Positions 25,457-34,399 of a DNA stretch of 61,123 nucleotides are shown piece after piece. Every line of letters starts with the position of its first letter. Within the stretch, counting starts at the first letter, position 1. The position numbers and the translations under genes are program-made. The notes below the pieces were generated by a model. That model saw only the letters and a program-made list of their open reading frames with translations. It was not told the DNA's origin and did not search any database. The stretch lies in the NCBI GenBank assembly GCA_045598705.1, contig JAZLMM010000054.1, forward strand, positions 1 through 61,123, in the 5' to 3' direction. The DNA is from Scatonaster sp045598705 (lineage in GTDB: Bacteria; Bacillota; Clostridia; Saccharofermentanales; Saccharofermentanaceae).

Positions 25457-26422
25457 ATGCAGATTACAAATGTAGAATGTCCAACCTGTGCGAGTATGTT
25501 ATATTTCGACCAGTCGAACCTGACCTATAAGTGCCTGTCCTGTGGCGGTTTCTTCGACAAGGGTGAACTGGTTACCCAAAGCTTAATGAAGCGAGCGTAT
25601 TTCTCCATGAAGTCGAGAGAGTATGCTTCGGCTTCCCATAACTTCGAGAAGTTTCTGGACAAGGAGCCGAACAACGTCTTCGCACTTCGTGGCAAGATGA
25701 TGGCGGAGGGCGAGATCTCTGACTTCGTCGAGCTGGGCGACAATACGACTTCGAAGTTTTACGGTGTGGATTACGTGGCTTATGGAAGTCAGGCGCCAGA
25801 GTCTTGTCAACCGTTGTTCAATACCTGTTCAGCGATGCGGAAGGACAACGAGAATTTCGTGAATGCGAATGGTGTTGCCAATGATTATATGAAGAAGAGC
25901 GATGAGATGCTTGTCCAGGTGAATGCCCTGAAGCAATTGGCGGACAAGGACATTATGAAGGAAGAATGTACGAGACGCACGTACTACGATTCGGATACCA
26001 GAGAAGAGCGGACCGTCGTGCGTAACGTGAAGCAAGTAATCTCCGGAAGTATCCGATCGACCATCTTCCTTTGCATACTCGGCGCGGTGGCCATCTATAT
26101 CCTGTCGACGGGTACGAATCCTTTCGGAAAGAATTTCACACCATTTGACCTGACGACGAAGAAGGCCATTGCTTTCATTGTGCTTGGTGTACTGGTTGCT
26201 TTGAGTCCGCTTCTTGATCTTCATAAGCCGATCAGCATGATCCGCGAACATAAAGCCGACGTTAGGAAGTATCAAGCTGCCAAGGCGAACTGGGATACAT
26301 TCAATGCGGAAGTGCAGCAGAAGATTCAGATCCGTGACCAGATGCTTCAGACCCGTCAGAACACCTTGCAGAAACTTATCATGCAGGATCAGGCGCTTAT
26401 GCAACAGTCGCCGATTAAATAA
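25457..26422 (+). CDS. Type B zinc-ribbon membrane protein
   Basis: A 321-residue protein. The zinc ribbon has Cys8, Cys11, Cys26 and Cys29 (ECPTCAS...CLSCGGFF). A helical region follows (LMKRAYFSMKSREYASASHN), then LDKEPNNVFALRGKMMAEGE, which looks like one TPR pair. A coiled middle precedes two membrane helices (STIFLCILGAVAIYILS and IAFIVLGVLVALSPLL) and a Gln-rich helical tail (RDQMLQTRQNTLQKL) ending in MQQSPIK. ATG 25457 has GAGGT before it. It is a close paralogue of the next gene and more distantly of the preceding one. Function unknown. Confidence 0.75.
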   Translation: MQITNVECPTCASMLYFDQSNLTYKCLSCGGFFDKGELVTQSLMKRAYFSMKSREYASASHNFEKFLDKEPNNVFALRGKMMAEGEISDFVELGDNTTSKFYGVDYVAYGSQAPESCQPLFNTCSAMRKDNENFVNANGVANDYMKKSDEMLVQVNALKQLADKDIMKEECTRRTYYDSDTREERTVVRNVKQVISGSIRSTIFLCILGAVAIYILSTGTNPFGKNFTPFDLTTKKAIAFIVLGVLVALSPLLDLHKPISMIREHKADVRKYQAAKANWDTFNAEVQQKIQIRDQMLQTRQNTLQKLIMQDQALMQQSPIK

Positions 26423-26478
26423 GTAATTGAGGGATTTGTAGTAGAGAGGTAAGTCTAGAAGAAGGGTAAAGAAAGACC

Positions 26479-27390
26479 ATGGTAATATCCAATGTAGATT
26501 GTCCAACATGTGCAAGTAAACTGTATTTCGATTCCGCAACGCTGACGTATAAATGCGAGTCCTGTGGCGGTTTCTTCGACAAGGACCAGGTGGTTCGTGA
26601 GAGCCTACTGAAGCGTGCGTACTTCTCGCTTCGTGCGAAGGAGTATACTTCCGCATCCCACAATTTCGAAGGTCTACTCGAGAAAGATCCGCATAATATT
26701 TTCGCACTTCGTGGCAAGATGCTGGCTAAGAGCGAGATGTCTGATTTTACAGAACTTGGCACCAACATTTCTTCGAAGTTCTTCCAACTGGATTACAACG
26801 AATATGCAAGCCAAGCGACAGAGGGCTGCCGTGTACTGTTCAACTCTTGCGAGAATGTACGCCGTGCGAATAGCAATTACCTGACTGCACTCAACACGGC
26901 AAACCAGTATCAGCAGCAAAGCAATGTGATGAAACGAGAAGTCGACCGTATGCGCGCACTTGCAGAGAAGGACATCATGCAAGAGCCATGTCACTATGCC
27001 GACGATGGGAACACGACGGTCATCTCTTCGATTATTCAGACGCTTTTTATTTCCGGTATGTTTTTCGTAGGCTGGATTATTCTTGTGGCCATTTTGAGTG
27101 TGATAGATAGTTCGGCGATGATGACGATTGCCAAAGTGTTCATAGGTATTCTTGGATTTGGCATCGTGCTCCTGCCCCTTCTTGGACTTCGTAAACCAAT
27201 TGCCATGATCAAGCAGCATAAGTTAGACGTTCAACAGTATGGAGTCGTGCTGAATCAATGGAACGCGTTCAATGTACAAGTGCAGCAGGCTGTTCAGGTT
27301 CGGGATCAGATGCTTCAGATGCGTCAGACGATGGTACAGGCGCTGGTTCAAGAGGACAGTGCCATTATGGCGCATTCACCGGTTCGATAA
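26479..27390 (+). CDS. Type B zinc-ribbon membrane protein, second copy
   Basis: A 303-residue paralogue of the previous gene with the same order: zinc ribbon (Cys8, Cys11, Cys26, Cys29), LLKRAYFSLRAKEYTSASHN, LEKDPHNIFALRGKMLAK, two membrane helices (LFISGMFFVGWIILVAILS and MTIAKVFIGILGFGIVLL), and a tail with RDQMLQMRQTMVQALV ending MAHSPVR. The N-terminal and tail parts are nearly the same as in its neighbour, while the loop before the membrane helices is shorter and diverged. The gap to the previous gene is 56 bases, so one operon is likely. Function unknown. Confidence 0.75.
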   Translation: MVISNVDCPTCASKLYFDSATLTYKCESCGGFFDKDQVVRESLLKRAYFSLRAKEYTSASHNFEGLLEKDPHNIFALRGKMLAKSEMSDFTELGTNISSKFFQLDYNEYASQATEGCRVLFNSCENVRRANSNYLTALNTANQYQQQSNVMKREVDRMRALAEKDIMQEPCHYADDGNTTVISSIIQTLFISGMFFVGWIILVAILSVIDSSAMMTIAKVFIGILGFGIVLLPLLGLRKPIAMIKQHKLDVQQYGVVLNQWNAFNVQVQQAVQVRDQMLQMRQTMVQALVQEDSAIMAHSPVR

Positions 27391-27435
27391 ATCATTTGGA
27401 AGCAGTATCCCTTAGTCTTTGAGAAAGAGAATCAC

Positions 27436-28938
27436 ATGAAAAGAGTGAAGATGGAAGGAATGGAGACAAAGGAAGAAGTAAATTTGAAGGCGATGTCGAC
27501 GCATCTTTGTAAGAATTGCGGCGCGGCATTGAAGATGAATGAGAAGAAGCAGACATTCTTCTGTTCATTCTGTGGGAAAACCTATGAGGCGAGTGATTTC
27601 TTCGAGAATCGTGCGCTGGATCAGGCGATGAAGTCGCTGAAGAGCGGGGATTACGCTACGGCCATTTATAGCTTTGATCAGATCCTTGCCGAAGATCCGT
27701 CCAATCCTCAGATCTTGCGTGGTAAATTTCTTGCAAGTACCGAGCATGCTACGGTAAAAGAACTGACAGAAGATGTATCCGCGACGATTCGGAAGAATGA
27801 CCTAGATGCCATTGTGAAGAAATCTCCGGAACGTTATCGTCCGTTCTTTGCGAAGTTTTATGATCTTGCTTCGTTCAACAAAGAAGTACAAGAGAAACGA
27901 ACAGAAATTGCTGAGATTCAAGAGGATCATGACAAGCAGAGCAAGAAGTTGAAGAAAGCAACAAATCCCAATCTGAAGAACATTTGTACAAATGTAGGTA
28001 TCATCTTATTTTGGACGTTCTTCTTTACTGAGATGATTGTATTCTTCGCGTTTTTGGGTGCCGATTATGTACTCAGTAAGGCGGGGGTGGATCTTTCATC
28101 GGATTTAACGTTCAAATACGCTTACATCGCTAGCTTCGTTGCATGTTTGACGGTGAGTGTGATCGTCCGATGTCTGCAAGTGAGAAAAAACATTCGGAAG
28201 ATCCAGAAAGATATGGCATGGAGTGAGGCACGCATTTCACGCAGAGAAGCCAAGGTCGATGCCCTTATGTCGAAGCGTGAGGTCGTTGTGAAAGACATCG
28301 TGAAAGAAGACCGTGTGCTCTATCAGGATGTAAGGAGCGGTAACATTCCGGAAAGTATTGAACGAGAGATGGAGGACTTTGATATTGAATGCCCGACATG
28401 CTCGGCGGGTACTATGTTTTTCGATGCTACCAAGATGACCTATCACTGCGATTCCTGTGGCGGTTTCTTCGAACAGAAGTTTGTGGTCAGAGAGAACTTG
28501 CTGAAGCGTGCGAATTACTCTTTGAAGCAGAGAGAATTCTTTTCTGCTTCTCGTAATTTCAGAAAACTTCTTGAGATGGAACCGGGAAGCTTCGTGGCAG
28601 TTCGTGGCGCAATGCTCGCAGACGGAGAAATCACAGGTGTGAATGAGTTGAAGGTCAAGACCCTTTCCCGCTTCTACTCACTGAGCTTTCAGACCTATGC
28701 CGACCGGACGACCGATGACTATCGTGCATATTTCCAGATCTGCGAAGATCTAAAAGAAGCAGATGCAAAGTTCTTCGAAGCTTGCAAGAAAGAGAAAGCA
28801 TCTTCGGAGAAGAAGACATCGCCGAGAATGAGAAGGGAAACACAAGCACGTAACCGACTGAATATTGAACGTCAGAGAATATTCGAGAAACTCCTGAAAG
28901 AAGACCGAAGAATTATGCAGGAATTGTCAGAGAAGTAA
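27436..28938 (+). CDS. A+B fusion zinc-ribbon membrane protein
   Basis: A 500-residue protein built as type A plus type B. Residues 20 to about 300 match the gene at 24528: ribbon Cys25, Cys28, Cys43, Cys46, then YEASDFFENRALDQAMKSLK, two membrane helices (GIILFWTFFFTEMIVFFAFL and YIASFVACLTVSVIV) and KEDRVLYQDV. From residue 319 a second ribbon (Cys319, Cys322, Cys338, Cys341) and LLKRANYSLKQREFFSASRN match the type B genes, but the type B membrane pair is missing and a charged helix with KEDRRIMQEL ends the protein. It has a leader of about 20 residues. The fusion implies that A and B types work together. Confidence 0.78.
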   Translation: MKRVKMEGMETKEEVNLKAMSTHLCKNCGAALKMNEKKQTFFCSFCGKTYEASDFFENRALDQAMKSLKSGDYATAIYSFDQILAEDPSNPQILRGKFLASTEHATVKELTEDVSATIRKNDLDAIVKKSPERYRPFFAKFYDLASFNKEVQEKRTEIAEIQEDHDKQSKKLKKATNPNLKNICTNVGIILFWTFFFTEMIVFFAFLGADYVLSKAGVDLSSDLTFKYAYIASFVACLTVSVIVRCLQVRKNIRKIQKDMAWSEARISRREAKVDALMSKREVVVKDIVKEDRVLYQDVRSGNIPESIEREMEDFDIECPTCSAGTMFFDATKMTYHCDSCGGFFEQKFVVRENLLKRANYSLKQREFFSASRNFRKLLEMEPGSFVAVRGAMLADGEITGVNELKVKTLSRFYSLSFQTYADRTTDDYRAYFQICEDLKEADAKFFEACKKEKASSEKKTSPRMRRETQARNRLNIERQRIFEKLLKEDRRIMQELSEK

Positions 28939-29183
28939 GAATTTGAACTATCGACTGATTTCCAGTTTCCTTCTCCAGTCGGAGATCCGGGGCAAGGCAC
29001 ACTGCTATGTGGGCGCAAGTTTTTCTGCCGGATATATAAATTAAAAGTTTCGCGATTTTAACCTATTTATTTCGTCGATTTGTCAGGTTTTTATGATAGA
29101 CCCCTTTCTGTATAATTGGTCAAGGATCGGTGAGGTGAAGGAGACATCTCATAGATAAGGTCCAAAAAGGAAGGGGAAGAAAA

Positions 29184-30692
29184 ATGAAAAAGAAACTTCT
29201 TAACAATCTTGTAGTGGGCGCGCTGGCTGTGTCTTGTGTGATTCCGATGGCTGCTTGTGGCAAGAAGGATGACGACAAGGACAGTAACGACGGCAAGAAA
29301 ACTGCGGCGGAAGAGAAGACCGGCGAGGATGATGACGATGAGAAGTCCGATAAGCAGGGTAAAAAGGGTGAATATGACTATTCTTACCTTTACTGCGTAG
29401 AAGAGACCGACAGCGATTATATCTTCCTAGACAAGAACCAGAACGTGGTGAAGTATTCCAAAGAAAAGGGCAAAATCATTGGCTTCTCGGCCGATAAGGA
29501 GTTCTATGGCAATGCTTTCCGTGCGGAAGTGGATAAGAAGACGAGAATTGTTGATGTGGAAGGCAACATCCTCTACGATGGTGAAGAGTACACGATCGTG
29601 GATCAGGATGGACCGTATTTCACAGGTAGCAACGGCGATAAGGTTCTTCTGGATGCGCATGGTACTGTGCTGATCCCTGCATATGAATCAATCAGAGTGA
29701 ATAGTTTTACGCTTGATTCCGGAGAGACTAAGTATGCTTTCTGGTGTGAGAACGATGATGATTCCTACGATGTCTACACAGATATCTTCGTGAAACTGTG
29801 TTCGAATATGACGGGCGTATATGATAATTCATTCCAATCCTATCTTCCGGTTACAGATTCGAACGGATTCTACTCATACGTCAAGAAAGACGATAATTCC
29901 ACTTTGTACATCAGCGGTAAGACCGGTGAAGTGATTTACCAGAAAGCAAAAGATCAGGCCGATCCGACTTTCGCTCATAATCATCATATTTCAATCCTGT
30001 GGAGCAAAGACAATACCAGCGTAGTTTCTTTCTACGATGATGATATGAACTTGGTAAAGACCATGGATGCCAACTATACTGATACTAAGCAGTTCTGCGG
30101 AACCATGCTTCTTTACTCATCAGATGCATCTTCTACCGTATATGACTACAATGCAAATCCTGTGTTTACCAAGGATTTCTACCTGAAGGGTGAAGGGTTC
30201 GGTCAGGATCTTAGTGAAGTGATCTTCTATGGTAACGGTGAAGTGTATAACAAGGATTTCGAACTGATCAGAACGCTTCAGGAAGGCGAGAAAGTCTACG
30301 AGAACATTTATATCAACTCACCAATCTGGTTTACTTGCAAAGACAAGAAGTACACTGCATTTGACACGAAGGGTAATGTTCTTCTCGAAAACATTGATAC
30401 AGTAGATAATCAATTTGTAAAGGCTGACAAGAAGTTTTACGCTGCGGTCGGAACGGATCTTGTTGAGTGCAAAGACGCTAAGACGAAGCCTACGGTTTCC
30501 AAACTGAAGGGTTCAGCCAACGATTATCTGATTAGACAGGGCGATGCTTGCTGTGTTTACAGCGTTGACGAGCATGCAATTATTTGGGAATGCGACGGAA
30601 AAGTTGGAAACAACTATGAGAATGGTTTGATCGTGAAAGACAAGAAGTATTACGACCACAAGGGTAATCTGGTTTACGAACCGACGAAGTAA
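29184..30692 (+). CDS. Secreted lipoprotein with WG/propeller-like repeats
   Basis: A 502-residue lipoprotein: KKKLLNNLVVGALAVSCVIP, then lipobox M-A-A-C (Cys25), a Lys/Asp/Glu-rich linker to about residue 60, and a soluble domain of repeated short beta units. Phrases such as FLDKNQNVVKYS, IVDVEGNILYDG, LLDAHGTVLIPAY, AFDTKGNVLLENID and YYDHKGNLVYEP recur at similar spacing, as in WG-repeat (beta-propeller) proteins. It follows the zinc-ribbon cluster after a 245-base gap with a weak TATAAT at 29111, so it may be separately transcribed. The ribosome site GGAAGGGG is strong. The ligand is unknown. Confidence 0.78.
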   Translation: MKKKLLNNLVVGALAVSCVIPMAACGKKDDDKDSNDGKKTAAEEKTGEDDDDEKSDKQGKKGEYDYSYLYCVEETDSDYIFLDKNQNVVKYSKEKGKIIGFSADKEFYGNAFRAEVDKKTRIVDVEGNILYDGEEYTIVDQDGPYFTGSNGDKVLLDAHGTVLIPAYESIRVNSFTLDSGETKYAFWCENDDDSYDVYTDIFVKLCSNMTGVYDNSFQSYLPVTDSNGFYSYVKKDDNSTLYISGKTGEVIYQKAKDQADPTFAHNHHISILWSKDNTSVVSFYDDDMNLVKTMDANYTDTKQFCGTMLLYSSDASSTVYDYNANPVFTKDFYLKGEGFGQDLSEVIFYGNGEVYNKDFELIRTLQEGEKVYENIYINSPIWFTCKDKKYTAFDTKGNVLLENIDTVDNQFVKADKKFYAAVGTDLVECKDAKTKPTVSKLKGSANDYLIRQGDACCVYSVDEHAIIWECDGKVGNNYENGLIVKDKKYYDHKGNLVYEPTK

Positions 30693-30725
30693 TTGAACGT
30701 TTGCTAGACTGAGCAATAAGAAAAG

Positions 30726-30768
30726 GAAGGATCAGGGAGCAGGGAACTGCTTCTTGGTCCTTCTTCTA
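30726..30768 (+). terminator. Terminator after the propeller-like lipoprotein gene
   Basis: A 17-bp stem (GAAGGATCAGGGAGCAG with CTGCTTCTTGGTCCTTC, several G-U pairs) closes on GGAA and is followed by TTCTATATCT. Confidence 0.7.
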
Positions 30769-30966
30769 TATCTGTGTGAGTATTCTAAATCGGATTCGCC
30801 TGTGACTTGGAAGTGACTTCTATGTGGCAGTTTTGTCATATTTGCTCTTACGTTGTGCAAAACACTTGAATCCGCGAGTTTTGTTGCGAATTTCTGATTG
30901 ACAGAGCCATTAAATATACGATATACATATAATTGCTAAACCGAATACGAAAGGTAACTCACCGAT

Positions 30967-31764
30967 ATGTTAAGTAGAAGCGAATTACGTAAGATGTCAT
31001 CTCGACTGAAGGCCAATCCGGAGAATTATATGGAAAGTTTCCGTGAGAACTTGCGAATGTATATCGCACATAAAGAGATTACGGTGGCGGAGATTGCTGA
31101 TCTTGCGGATATTCCGGAGAGTACACTGAAGTCTTTCGTATACGGTACTTCCAAGGATTGTAATCTATCGACAGCGGTGAAGCTGGCGCATGTTTTCGGT
31201 GTGAGTGTCGATGAGCTGGTAGGGTGTGGAACAATCTCGACGCAGACCTGTGATTCTCTACAGGTGGTAAGAAAACTTCCTGAGGCTTTCACTTACTTTG
31301 TCAGATGGCTGATTCATTACCACTACGACACACTCCACAGCCGGAAGATCACTTCTAAAGCAATCGAAATCATGGCTGCGGAGTGTGCATATAATGGTAA
31401 TCTGAAAATGACCAACCACTTGGAACTTCTTGACGTGTCGGACCTCAATGATGATATCCGTCCGAAGATCTTCATGGGCATCCGTTTCCCGTGTTCACAC
31501 TATGCACCACACTATTTTGAGAACGATATTGCATTGCTTGCAAATGATCGAGCCCCGAAGGATGGTGAACACGTTTTTGTCGGTGTCGGCGATAACATGT
31601 GGATCATGCACGCGAAGATGGAAAATGTAGAGGGTAAGTTGAAATTGAACTATTATTCCATCCGCGACGGGAAGTTCTGCGTAGAGGGGGATAAAGCAGA
31701 GATCATCCTGGGCTATGTTGCACACGTCCATCGCGAGACGACACCTGTTGATGATGCGTTCTGA
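30967..31764 (+). CDS. XRE-family transcriptional regulator with LexA/S24-like C-terminal domain
   Basis: A 265-residue protein. Residues 18-90 are an XRE helix-turn-helix (EITVAEIADLADIPESTLKS, then LSTAVKLAHVFGVSVDELVG). The C-terminal part (LANDRAPKDGEHVFVGVGD, a hydrophobic strand, then IILGYVAHVHRE) has the strand order of LexA/phage-repressor S24 domains, but I see no clear Ser-Lys catalytic pair, so self-cleavage is doubtful. It may sense a ligand or dimerise through this domain. ATG 30967 has AAGGT upstream. TTGACA at 30898 and TATAAT at 30928 are both near-perfect but 24 bases apart, an odd spacing. The gene stands alone. Confidence 0.75.
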   Translation: MLSRSELRKMSSRLKANPENYMESFRENLRMYIAHKEITVAEIADLADIPESTLKSFVYGTSKDCNLSTAVKLAHVFGVSVDELVGCGTISTQTCDSLQVVRKLPEAFTYFVRWLIHYHYDTLHSRKITSKAIEIMAAECAYNGNLKMTNHLELLDVSDLNDDIRPKIFMGIRFPCSHYAPHYFENDIALLANDRAPKDGEHVFVGVGDNMWIMHAKMENVEGKLKLNYYSIRDGKFCVEGDKAEIILGYVAHVHRETTPVDDAF

Positions 31765-31820
31765 TCACACTTGGTCAAGAAGCCGAAGCATATCGGAACC
31801 GAGGTTGGATTCTCAGCTCT

Positions 31821-32321
31821 TTAGTTGAGAACGATAATACTAATGTTCAGATAAAGTGCAAAACAGCACCAGAGAAAGTAGGGGATTAGTAGAAGCATTG
31901 GTAGCCGACCTGCTTTCCGGGCCATGGAGATCAGCAATCCAATCAGCACCAGAAGTGCTACGAGGATGATTGCTGCGAGTACCTTCAGATCGAACCGGAA
32001 GAACAATGGGCTCCATGCAAAATTTAAGAAGAGCTGAGAGATCCAGACGCAGAGTGTATTTCCCTTATCGTCAGAATCAGATTGATATATGAGATAGCCT
32101 GCGTACCCCATGAGTAAATACAGAATGGTCCAGGCTACGGGGAAGAGCCAGCCCGGTGGTGCCAGAGGTGGCTTGACCATATCTCCCCACGAAAACATTT
32201 GATCTTTGGATAGCAGTGTGGAGATCAGTCCCACTGCTAAAGGAGTGATCATGAACAGAAGTAGTAACTTCAGCTTATGTCGTTTGTAAGCAGAACACAT
32301 GTTGGCGACTTGCTTTTCCAT
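31821..32321 (-). CDS. tspO: TspO/MBR family tryptophan-rich sensory protein
   Basis: A 166-residue protein with five predicted membrane helices. The TspO signature is clear: MVKPPLAPPGWLFPVAWTIL near residues 50-70, then LLMGYAGYL and LNFAWSPLFFRF. TspO proteins bind porphyrins, haem and related molecules and have been linked to stress signalling and tetrapyrrole breakdown; the function here is not certain. The start is placed at ATG 32321, with AAAGGAGA 10 bases upstream; ATG 32342 is also in frame but its ribosome site would lie inside the upstream gene. The gene lies directly downstream of desulfoferrodoxin and is probably co-transcribed. Confidence 0.88.
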   Translation of the reverse strand: MEKQVANMCSAYKRHKLKLLLLFMITPLAVGLISTLLSKDQMFSWGDMVKPPLAPPGWLFPVAWTILYLLMGYAGYLIYQSDSDDKGNTLCVWISQLFLNFAWSPLFFRFDLKVLAAIILVALLVLIGLLISMARKAGRLPMLLLIPYFLWCCFALYLNISIIVLN

Positions 32322-32338
32322 GATACTTAAGTCTCCTT

Positions 32339-32764
32339 TCACTTTGCCATTTCCACGACATCACGTTCGAAGAAAGGCTGTTCATCTGCTACAAAATCGT
32401 AGACCCATAGTCCGTGGATATTGCAGAATGCGTAGACACGAAGAATCTTGTCCGTCATATTGACGCGGAAGAATGTAATCGGATCTTCCGTGGGCTTGAA
32501 GTACTTCATCTGGAATCCAGAATCGGTGACTAGACATACCCACTTGATGTAATGGTCCGGTTTGGACGGGTGCAAGATGTTTCCGATACTTACGTAGAGT
32601 TTCTTGCCGTCCAGTTCGCACACCGGGACGTGTTTCTCATTGAATACCGATTCATCCGAACGAGCAACGAGTTGTACCATAGGTTCTCCGCAACATTCCT
32701 CGGATACACCTGATTTTTCTATTTCCATAACTAAATTTCCACATGTTTGACAAAACTTAAACAT
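32339..32764 (-). CDS. dfx: Desulfoferrodoxin (superoxide reductase, two-iron type)
   Basis: A 141-residue protein. The N-terminal rubredoxin-like iron centre has FCQTCG and ECCGEPM (four Cys). The superoxide-reductase domain has EKHVPV near residue 42, which supplies the catalytic Glu-Lys and a His ligand, further His residues (ILHPSKPDHYIKW) and the CNIHGLW motif with the Cys and His ligands of the square-pyramidal iron site. It reduces superoxide to peroxide without making oxygen, and rubrerythrin can remove the peroxide. The start at ATG 32764 has a near-perfect AAGGAGGT site; a GTG at 32773 is rejected because it sits in that site. Confidence 0.92.
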   Translation of the reverse strand: MFKFCQTCGNLVMEIEKSGVSEECCGEPMVQLVARSDESVFNEKHVPVCELDGKKLYVSIGNILHPSKPDHYIKWVCLVTDSGFQMKYFKPTEDPITFFRVNMTDKILRVYAFCNIHGLWVYDFVADEQPFFERDVVEMAK

Positions 32765-33155
32765 TGTTGTCACCTCCTTTGTGCCTTCACTATAACGCTG
32801 AGAAAAACTCGAGAAAATACGGCATAAAAGGAAGTTTTCGAAGGTTGTGATGTAATTTAGTATGTCAGGACATACTTTTTTCTCGTTGGTAGAAGCACTT
32901 GGAACCTTAGTGAATCAAGCAGTTTCGCTTGTAGCAGGTTGGGCTTGATTTCTGCCTCATTGAAGTGGAGAAACTTGATTTCACTTTGGACGTTCGAGAG
33001 CGTAATACAAGCGATATGGATGCACTCATCATTCAACATTTTGAGCATGTTCCGTAGTATCTTGCATAAGAATGAAACAAAAAGCTTCTCTGCTTCGTCT
33101 ATTACACGTGAGCGAAGTGAAATTCACACGAATATGGAAGGAAAGCGGTATTTGT
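32765..33155. other. Divergent intergenic region between dfx and a lipoprotein gene
   Basis: It contains a possible dfx promoter on the minus strand (TATAGT near the dfx start), the hairpin at 32859, and no supported gene. A 63-codon minus-strand frame at 32857-33048 looks protein-like but lacks a ribosome site. Confidence 0.4.
32859..32882 (+). terminator. Orphan terminator-like hairpin
   Basis: AGTATGT-CAGG-ACATACT followed by TTTTTT reads as a plus-strand rho-independent terminator, although no plus-strand gene lies just upstream. The palindrome AGTATGTC-AG-GACATACT could instead be an operator near dfx. Confidence 0.45.
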
Positions 33156-33158
33156 ATG

Positions 33159-34310
33159 ATGAAGATTAATGTAGAAGGAAGTGCTTGCAAGAAGATGCTC
33201 GCAGCGATTCTTGTGTTGACTATGGCATTGGGCATGGCAGCTTGTAGCACCAAAGAGACTGAGAAGACGAAGAAGAATAAGAAGAAAGTCACAGAAAAGA
33301 CGGAATCAGTGGAGCATGTTTTTGCAGAGAAAATGACTATCCCTGATGAGCAAAAGAAAGAGACGGAACCAGATGATACTGATCCATTCCCGTCATCGGA
33401 TGTGTCTACACCTTCTTCGGATGAGAACGATCCTTTCTTGCCTACGGACGATACCGATTCGACCGAGACGCCGGACATCGACTACGAAGAAGATCTGGGC
33501 GATCCCATCGATTCACCGGATCCGGAAGTGCCGAAGACCGCAGAAGGATTTACCATGGAGAACCAAGTACTTGTTGACAACGATATGTTTCGAGTGACAT
33601 TGCTCTCCATTGTTCCACATGATTATGCGGCAGGCTTCGTGATATACGTGAAGTGTGAGAACAAGACACCGGACAAGACATTGTGGTTTGATGTTGGTTC
33701 GTCTGTGGTGAATGGGTATGAAGTAGATTCCATTTTCATCGAGGAAATCGGTCCGCAAAGAAAGTCCGTCTCGAAAATGAGAATCACCGGTGAAGTATTT
33801 GACTTGGGTGTTCTGACTACAATCGATCAGTTGTCTTTTAATCTGGAGATTTCGGAAGTTGATCATCCAAGTGACGAAAATCTTCTGGAACAGAACTTCT
33901 CTGTCTATCCTACAGGCCTTACTGCCGAACAGATCGTCATTCCGGAAAGACCACAGTTCCCAGTAGAAGAGGTCGTGGTGGATAACGATCAGTTTACTGT
34001 CGTGATTTACGGTTCCGGCATGAATGATTTTGGTGATTTCGATTTGAATCTGTATATCGAGAATAATACGGACGCACCTTTGCGATATGAATTGCAGGAT
34101 GTTCTGATCAACAACGCATCCATCGAACCTTATTGGGTATGTACGGTACCGGCTCACACCAGAGCATTTGCTTTGATGAGACTTTATGAAACCGAAATGC
34201 AAGAGGCTAAGATAACGAAAATTGAGAAGATCGACTTTGCCCTGAATGTGCGAGAGCGTGGCAAAGATGAGAATCTGTTCTTGGTTCCACATGAATATAA
34301 GCCTCAGTAA
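33159..34310 (+). CDS. Secreted lipoprotein with two related immunoglobulin-like domains
   Basis: About 383 residues. The signal (KKMLAAILVLTMALGMAAC) ends in lipobox M-A-A-C, then an acidic/Ser/Thr-rich linker. Two halves share the same order: VLVDNDMFRVTLLSI ... FVIYVKCENKT near the middle, and VVVDNDQFTVVIYGSG ... LNLYIENNT near the end. They resemble the DUF4352/DUF5067-type extracellular beta-sandwich, so the protein seems to be an internal duplication. The start is unclear: ATG 33156 and 33159 are possible, with GGAAGGAAAG rather far upstream. No ligand or partner can be read from the sequence. Confidence 0.72.
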   Translation: MKINVEGSACKKMLAAILVLTMALGMAACSTKETEKTKKNKKKVTEKTESVEHVFAEKMTIPDEQKKETEPDDTDPFPSSDVSTPSSDENDPFLPTDDTDSTETPDIDYEEDLGDPIDSPDPEVPKTAEGFTMENQVLVDNDMFRVTLLSIVPHDYAAGFVIYVKCENKTPDKTLWFDVGSSVVNGYEVDSIFIEEIGPQRKSVSKMRITGEVFDLGVLTTIDQLSFNLEISEVDHPSDENLLEQNFSVYPTGLTAEQIVIPERPQFPVEEVVVDNDQFTVVIYGSGMNDFGDFDLNLYIENNTDAPLRYELQDVLINNASIEPYWVCTVPAHTRAFALMRLYETEMQEAKITKIEKIDFALNVRERGKDENLFLVPHEYKPQ

Positions 34311-34399
34311 AGTTGTTTACGCATTGAAGACTTCCCATGTCTCGGATATACTGACATGGGAGAGGAGAATGTTTCTTAATATATTGGAGGGTATAAATT

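Noticed and set aside
32857..33048. A 63-codon minus-strand frame upstream of dfx
   Set aside because: It looks protein-like but lacks a ribosome site and any family match; kept only as a note.
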